Made by a program: the position numbers and the translations under genes
Notes under the pieces: model-generated
What the model was told of the DNA's origin: nothing
The model's database searches: none
What the model saw: the letters and a program-made list of their open reading frames with translations, nothing else
DNA from: CAZIAK01 sp964537035
GTDB lineage: Bacteria > Planctomycetota > B15-G4
Reading direction: 5' to 3'
Length of the DNA: 17,616 nt
Assembly: GCA_964537035.1 (NCBI GenBank)
Contig: CAZIAK010000069.1
Span: 1 to 17,616, forward strand
Shown: in pieces, positions 7,947 through 17,616 of the stretch
How the letters are laid out: each line of letters opens with the position of its first letter
Position numbering within the stretch: the first letter of the stretch is position 1

Positions 7947-7994
7947 GAAGAGATATACGGTAGGCTCTCGTCGGGCCATGAGGTCTGGCCCTGC

Positions 7995-7998
7995 GGAG
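7995..7998 (+). promoter_or_regulatory. Shine-Dalgarno (GGAG) that supports a CTG start at 8006
   Basis: GGAGA begins at 7995 and leaves a 7-nt spacer from GGAG to CTG 8006. No ATG, GTG or TTG exists in this frame between the in-frame stop TGA at 7979-7981 and the TTG at 8081. The TTG is already inside the conserved winged-helix domain, so this site decides the start in favour of CTG. Confidence 0.55.
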
Positions 7999-8005
7999 AA
8001 GCACC

Positions 8006-8926
8006 CTGCTCGATCTGCGATCCAGCGTCGATCTGTCCAAGCTCTTTGCGGACCACACTCGTCTACGCCTGCTGGCCCTGTTGTCTCGGGAAGAGCTGGC
8101 CGTGGCCGAACTGACCGCAGCCACCGGGCTGGCCCAGTCGCGGGTCTCGACCCACCTGCGCAAGCTGCGCGAGGCCGGGTTGCTGGTGCCCCGCAAGGTG
8201 GGCACGTCTACCTTCTACTCTCTGGATGCCGATGGCATGAGTCAGCCGGCCCGGGAGTTCTGGGCCCTGCTCTCGGGCTCAGTTGAAGACGCGCTGATCG
8301 ATGAGGACCGCCTGCGGTTGGCCGGCTACCGGTCACTCAGCGGACGGACCTGGGCTGACTCCGTGGCCGGCCGCATGGAGCGCCGCTACTCTCCCGGACG
8401 CACGTGGGAGTCTGCCACCCGGGCGCTGCTGGGCCTGTTCGAGCTGGGCGATGTGCTCGACGTGGCCTCCGGCGATGGGGCCTTGGCCGAGTTGCTGGCT
8501 CCCAGAGCTCGTTCGGTGACCTGCCTCGACTGGAGCCCCACGGTGACGGCGGCGGGGCGACGACGGTCGCCGACCCTGCGCTTTCATCGGGGGGACATGC
8601 AGGCGCTCCCTTTTCGGGACCACAGCTTCGATCAGGTCTTGCTGGTCAACTCCTTGACCTACGCCAGAGATCCGGTGCAGGTCGTCCGTGAGGCGGCCCG
8701 GGTCTTGCGCCCTGGCGGCCGTCTGATCGCCACCACCTTGCGGGCCCACGGACATGACTCGGTGGCCCGAGACTACAACCACCTGCAGCTGGGCTTCACG
8801 CCCGAGCGGCTGGCCCAGCTCTTCACCGACGCAGGCCTGGTCGTGGAGCTGTGCCGGGTGACCTCCACCGAACGCCGAGCACCGCACTTTCAGGTGCTCA
8901 CCGTGCACGCCCATCAACCCCACTGA
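8006..8926 (+). CDS. ArsR-family regulator fused to a SAM-dependent methyltransferase domain
   Basis: A protein of 306 residues if it starts at CTG 8006. The N-terminal ArsR winged helix begins at SKLFADHTRLRLLALLSREE (11-30), the usual helix 1-2 signature, followed by the recognition region AELTAATGLAQSRVSTHLRKL (about 34-54) and a wing with VGTSTFYSL. From about residue 145 comes a class I methyltransferase fold: motif I VLDVASGDGALAELLA (150-165), acidic end of strand 2 CLDWS (173-177), GDMQALPF (196-203) and RVLRPGGRL (232-240). Proteins of this architecture are known next to metH/metF and SAM-cycle genes, and SahR-type ArsR regulators respond to SAH. I infer that the methyltransferase fold acts as the SAM/SAH sensor. 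No metal-binding Cys cluster is seen. It lies 18 bp before metH on the same strand. Starting at TTG 8081 would remove about 25 conserved residues. Confidence 0.85.
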   Translation: MLDLRSSVDLSKLFADHTRLRLLALLSREELAVAELTAATGLAQSRVSTHLRKLREAGLLVPRKVGTSTFYSLDADGMSQPAREFWALLSGSVEDALIDEDRLRLAGYRSLSGRTWADSVAGRMERRYSPGRTWESATRALLGLFELGDVLDVASGDGALAELLAPRARSVTCLDWSPTVTAAGRRRSPTLRFHRGDMQALPFRDHSFDQVLLVNSLTYARDPVQVVREAARVLRPGGRLIATTLRAHGHDSVARDYNHLQLGFTPERLAQLFTDAGLVVELCRVTSTERRAPHFQVLTVHAHQPH

Positions 8927-8944
8927 TTCGCGGGAATCCTGTCC

Positions 8945-12673
<3,729 letters not shown>

Positions 12674-12676
12674 CCT

Positions 12677-12705
12677 GCACGGATGTCACGAGCAACTCAC
12701 CGTGC
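12677..12705 (+). repeat. Weak inverted repeat after metH (GCACGG / CCGTGC)
   Basis: GCACGG (12677-12682) can pair with CCGTGC (12700-12705) across a 17-nt loop, starting 4 bp after the metH stop. The stem is short, the loop long and no T-run follows, so it is at best a weak end or processing signal in the 54-bp metH-fxsA gap. It may be chance. Confidence 0.2.
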
Positions 12706-12727
12706 TTCGGACTAACATGGGTGCACC

Positions 12728-13261
12728 ATGCTGCTGATCGCCCTCTTCATCGGACTGCCCCTGCTCGAGTTCTCGTTGTTGATCGAGGTGGGCACGCGCA
12801 TCGGTGCCTTGCCGACGTTGGCTGTGATCGTTGTCACGGGTGTGGCGGGTGCCTCGCTTGCCAGATCTCAAGGGCTGGCGATCTGGTCCAGGCTGCAGGC
12901 AGAGATGGGGGCGGGGCGTGCTCCCTCTGAGACCATGCTCGAGGGCTTCATGGTCCTGCTGGCTGGGTTGGTCCTGCTGACCCCAGGCTTTCTGACCGAT
13001 ATCGCTGGCCTGCTCTGCCTGATGCCCATCACTCGGCGCCCGTTGATGGTCTGGTTGCGGCGCTCGTTGAAGAAGGGCGTGGCCTCTGGAAAGGTCAAGG
13101 TGCACATGTCCGCCAGCATGGGGGGGCCACCACCAGGGGGCAGCCGTGGACCGGGCGTCATGGGCGGCGCCTTCAGCAGACCGGCCCCGGGGCCGAGCGC
13201 AGGGCCTGCCATCAAGGACGCCGAGGTGCTTGACGACGGCAGCCACAAGCCCAGCGAGTGA
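12728..13261 (+). CDS. fxsA: FxsA-like cytoplasmic membrane protein
   Basis: A 177-residue integral membrane protein of the FxsA family. The family part is residues 1-117: a hydrophobic N-terminus MLLIALFIGLPLLEFSLLIE (1-20), a second segment TLAVIVVTGVAGASLARSQG (30-49), and the paired segment MVLLAGLVLLTPGFLTDIAGLLCLMP (75-100) with the hallmark LTPGFLTDxxG. Then comes a basic RRPLMVWLRRSLKKG. In E. coli FxsA (suppressor of F exclusion of phage T7) its overexpression relieves T7 exclusion by the F-plasmid PifA protein; the normal cellular role is unknown. Here the C-terminal 60 residues are a Gly/Pro/Ser-rich, probably disordered tail. ATG 12728 has no strong ribosome site. It follows metH by 54 bp on the same strand and could be read through from it, but no functional link is evident. 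It converges on the kinase gene with a 3-bp gap. Confidence 0.92.
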   Translation: MLLIALFIGLPLLEFSLLIEVGTRIGALPTLAVIVVTGVAGASLARSQGLAIWSRLQAEMGAGRAPSETMLEGFMVLLAGLVLLTPGFLTDIAGLLCLMPITRRPLMVWLRRSLKKGVASGKVKVHMSASMGGPPPGGSRGPGVMGGAFSRPAPGPSAGPAIKDAEVLDDGSHKPSE

Positions 13262-13264
13262 AGG

Positions 13265-15777
<2,513 letters not shown>

Positions 15778-15781
<4 letters not shown>

Positions 15782-16359
15782 CGATCGTTCTCCTTGTCTT
15801 TGACCAGGGTGGCCAGCTTGAGCAGCTGGGAGCTGATCGACAGTCGCTGTCGAGCTGCTGTGTCCGTGTTGATCTCGAAGCTGACCTTCCCGTTGTCGAT
15901 GTAGAAACGAGCCAGGCCGCCACTCGAGCTGAAACCGGCCATGTCACTGACGGTGAAGACGTGTTGGCCGGCCAGCTTCTTGAAGACCTCTGTCAGCCCC
16001 TTCTCTTCGGAGTTGCTGACGAAGAGGATGTGGCAGTCCTTGAGGTCCTTCACCTGCGGGTAGCGGCGAATGACGAGGGGGCGCCCATGGAGGGTCTTGC
16101 CTTCGATCGCCTTGTCGAGAGTGGTGCCAAAGGGATCTTTGCCTACGACCCCGAAGATGATCGGCGAGTCGTCCTCCTCGAAGGTCCCCTCTGGCCAGCT
16201 GGTGAAGAGGGCGAAGTTGTACAGGAAGGCCGCCTTGACCCTGTACTCAAGGGCCGTGTCGAACCAGGGGATGGCCGCCGTGGTGGCCAAGGTGACCATC
16301 AGGAAAGCCGTGGCCAAGGTGGCCGATCGCGATCGCCTGTGTCTGCTCGAGGAGTTCAT
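15778..16359 (-). CDS. YfiR-family (DUF4154) periplasmic protein
   Basis: A 193-residue protein from ATG 16359; an in-frame GTG at 16377 would add six residues, and neither has a clear Shine-Dalgarno. The basic N-terminus RHRRSRS (6-12) and hydrophobic run TLATAFLMVTLATTAA (14-29) form a signal sequence. The DUF4154 hallmarks follow: YRVKAAFLYNFALFTSWP (39-56), CHILFVS (109-115), VSDMAGFSSSGGLARFYIDNGKVSFEIN (begins 137) and ISSQLLKLA (175-183). In Pseudomonas and E. coli, YfiR is a periplasmic repressor that binds the periplasmic domain of the diguanylate cyclase YfiN and is released by YfiB. Here it sits between a TonB-dependent receptor (29-bp gap) and a hybrid kinase (4-bp overlap). It likely relays receptor state to the kinase. 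The two Cys pairs that form disulphides in Pseudomonas YfiR are not apparent; only one Cys (109) is present. Confidence 0.9.
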
Positions 16360-16388
16360 GGTGCTTGGTGTGGACACGATGGCTGCTG

Positions 16389-17616
16389 TCAGAACCGTCT
16401 GACGAGTTTGAGGTAGTAGTTCAGTTCGACGTTGCTGAGATTCGACTCGGGCTCGCCGTCATGGAAGAGGTTCTGGACGCCAAAGCTGAGGTCGGTCTGC
16501 TCGTTTGGCTGGTAGCCCACGCGCACATCGCCGCGCCAGAAGCTGGGCACGCCTTGGTTGGTCAGGCGATCGACATAGAAGAGCAGCCAGTCCAGCTCCC
16601 ACTGGTCGTCCACCACGTGGTGGCTGCGCAGATGGAAGATGTTTCGAGGCTCGTTGTCTTCTGTGCTCTCGGCGAACGGGTCAGTGGTGTCGCTGTCCGC
16701 CTCGAAGCCCACTTCCATGTAGGTCCAGGAGCCGTGCAGATCCCAGTCGTCGTCAGGCTGCCAGTCGGCGGAGAACTCGACGCCCCGGGTGAAGCCGTGC
16801 ATCTTGTTGTCGTCCACCAGGGACCACTGCCAGGTGTTGGCGTCTGCCTGGAAGATGGGGCCGTCTTCGAGCGTGGCCAGGTGATCGTAGTCGTGGTAGT
16901 AAACGGCCACGTCGGCCTGGAAGCCGTCTTCGTCCCTGAAGCGGTAGCCAGCCTCGTAGGCGATCAATGACTCGGCCTGAAAATCAGCCGAGGGCACGAA
17001 GGTGAAGACCAGGTCGGTCCCTGGAGTGAAGCCGAAGCCGGGCAGGCCCAGGGCCGGGATCAGGCCGTCACGCTCGATGGGGGTGGGCGTCCTCACTGCT
17101 CGGGAGACCGCACCCCAATAGGTGTTCTGTGCGTCGGGCGTGTAGGCCACGCGCCCCGAGGGCAGGTGCTCCCAGCCGGTGTAGGCGTTCTTCTCCAGCT
17201 TGGTGCCCAGGGTCAACGAGAGGGTGTCGGGGATGATCGAGATCTCGTCCTGGACGAAGACGTTGCCGATGAAGAGCTTGCGGTGCCGTGGCGTGATCGA
17301 CAGCTGGTAGGTGTTGCTGGTGTTGGCCTTGCTCTGTCTGTAGCCGCCGCCCCAGACCACGTCGTGGGTGTCGTCGGGCTGCAGACGATGGGTCAGCTCG
17401 ATGTCGTAGGTGTTGCGGTCTTCCTCGTAGAAGAGGTTCTCCCGCTCGGTGCGGTCCACGTAGGCCTGGACCTGCACGCTCTCGTCATCGGAGACCTCGC
17501 GAGTCCACCGTCCCAGGACGTTGCCGCCGCTGCTCCGAGAGGTGTTGTGCACCAGGAAGTCGCCGTTGGCCGGGTCGGTCGCGAAGGTGAGGTAGCGCAG
17601 CTTGCCCGCGTACACG
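16389..17616 (-). CDS. TonB-dependent receptor, C-terminal part (runs off the right edge)
   Basis: The last 408 or so residues of an outer-membrane receptor; the signal peptide, TonB box and plug domain lie beyond the window. The visible part is all beta-barrel with alternating aromatic/polar strands. Family signatures are AVSRAVRTPTPIERDG (typical SRAxRxPs segment), AYEAGYRFRDEDGFQADVAVYYHDYDHL (begins about 220), HGFTRGVEFSADWQ and the closing SFGVQNLFHDGEPES. It ends in KLVRRF, with the C-terminal Phe used as an outer-membrane assembly signal. The substrate cannot be told from the barrel. The barrel ends 11-29 bp before the YfiR-family gene and is the first visible gene of the receptor-YfiR-kinase unit. 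Any apparent start at the window edge is an internal Val codon and not a true start. Confidence 0.92.
   Translation of the reverse strand, partial: VYAGKLRYLTFATDPANGDFLVHNTSRSSGGNVLGRWTREVSDDESVQVQAYVDRTERENLFYEEDRNTYDIELTHRLQPDDTHDVVWGGGYRQSKANTSNTYQLSITPRHRKLFIGNVFVQDEISIIPDTLSLTLGTKLEKNAYTGWEHLPSGRVAYTPDAQNTYWGAVSRAVRTPTPIERDGLIPALGLPGFGFTPGTDLVFTFVPSADFQAESLIAYEAGYRFRDEDGFQADVAVYYHDYDHLATLEDGPIFQADANTWQWSLVDDNKMHGFTRGVEFSADWQPDDDWDLHGSWTYMEVGFEADSDTTDPFAESTEDNEPRNIFHLRSHHVVDDQWELDWLLFYVDRLTNQGVPSFWRGDVRVGYQPNEQTDLSFGVQNLFHDGEPESNLSNVELNYYLKLVRRF

Noticed and set aside
7875..7979. N-terminal extension of upp up to 7979
   Set aside because: The added 35 residues are unlike the UPRT family, cross the AT-rich promoter island and reach toward the divergent gene. 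ATG 7874 gives the usual length.
7875..8005. SAM, SAH or cobalamin riboswitch before the regulator-metH unit
   Set aside because: The gap is only about 130 bp and no B12 box, SAM-I-like kink-turn arrangement or SAH-type core could be recognised by eye. A covariance-model search would settle it.
7152..8114. A 320-codon plus-strand frame over upp and the control region
   Set aside because: It covers upp in antisense and runs out of frame into the regulator; the translation resembles no family.
12677..12710. Intrinsic terminator after metH
   Set aside because: The stem is only 6 bp with a 17-nt loop and no T-run, so a terminator call is not supported.

Overview
The window carries seven complete protein genes and one partial one, plus a long protein-repeat tract, from a GC-rich Gram-negative bacterium. 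The Gram-negative call rests on a TonB-dependent outer-membrane receptor with a C-terminal Phe and on a YfiR-type periplasmic protein. The surface proteins (VCBS plus Hep/Hag-like repeats; Asp-box propeller with a C-terminal beta domain) resemble those of marine or uncultured lineages such as Myxococcota or Planctomycetota. The phylum cannot be settled from the sequence. I saw no tRNA, rRNA, insertion sequence, phage gene or CRISPR array.

Layout. 47-2230 (+): exported protein with calcium-loop repeats and about 21 copies of a 15-residue SVSGG-type repeat. 2241-4850 (-): exported Asp-box (sortilin/BNR-like) beta-propeller protein, convergent with the first. 4940-7024 (-): UvrD/PcrA-type helicase. 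7025-7235: non-coding, with a perfect 9-bp inverted repeat and a smaller dyad. 7236-7874 (-): uracil phosphoribosyltransferase. 7875-8005: divergent control region with an AT-rich island and a dyad. 8006-8926 (+): ArsR-type regulator fused to a SAM-dependent methyltransferase fold, probably starting at CTG. 8945-12673 (+): full-length cobalamin-dependent methionine synthase MetH, 18 bp downstream. 12728-13261 (+): FxsA-like membrane protein. 13265-15781, 15778-16359 and 16389 to the right edge (all -): hybrid histidine kinase, YfiR-family protein and TonB-dependent receptor, transcribed receptor, then YfiR, then kinase.

Two groups work together. The ArsR-methyltransferase regulator and MetH look like a methionine/SAM-cycle unit in which the regulator could sense SAM or SAH. 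The receptor-YfiR-kinase set looks like a trans-envelope signalling operon. YfiR-type proteins are known to bind the periplasmic CHASE8-like domain of the diguanylate cyclase YfiN. Here the same kind of sensor domain appears to be fused to a hybrid histidine kinase, and a TonB-dependent receptor stands where the outer-membrane lipoprotein YfiB would be. This is the most interesting system in the window. The parts are known families, and the rewired combination is what deserves a second look.
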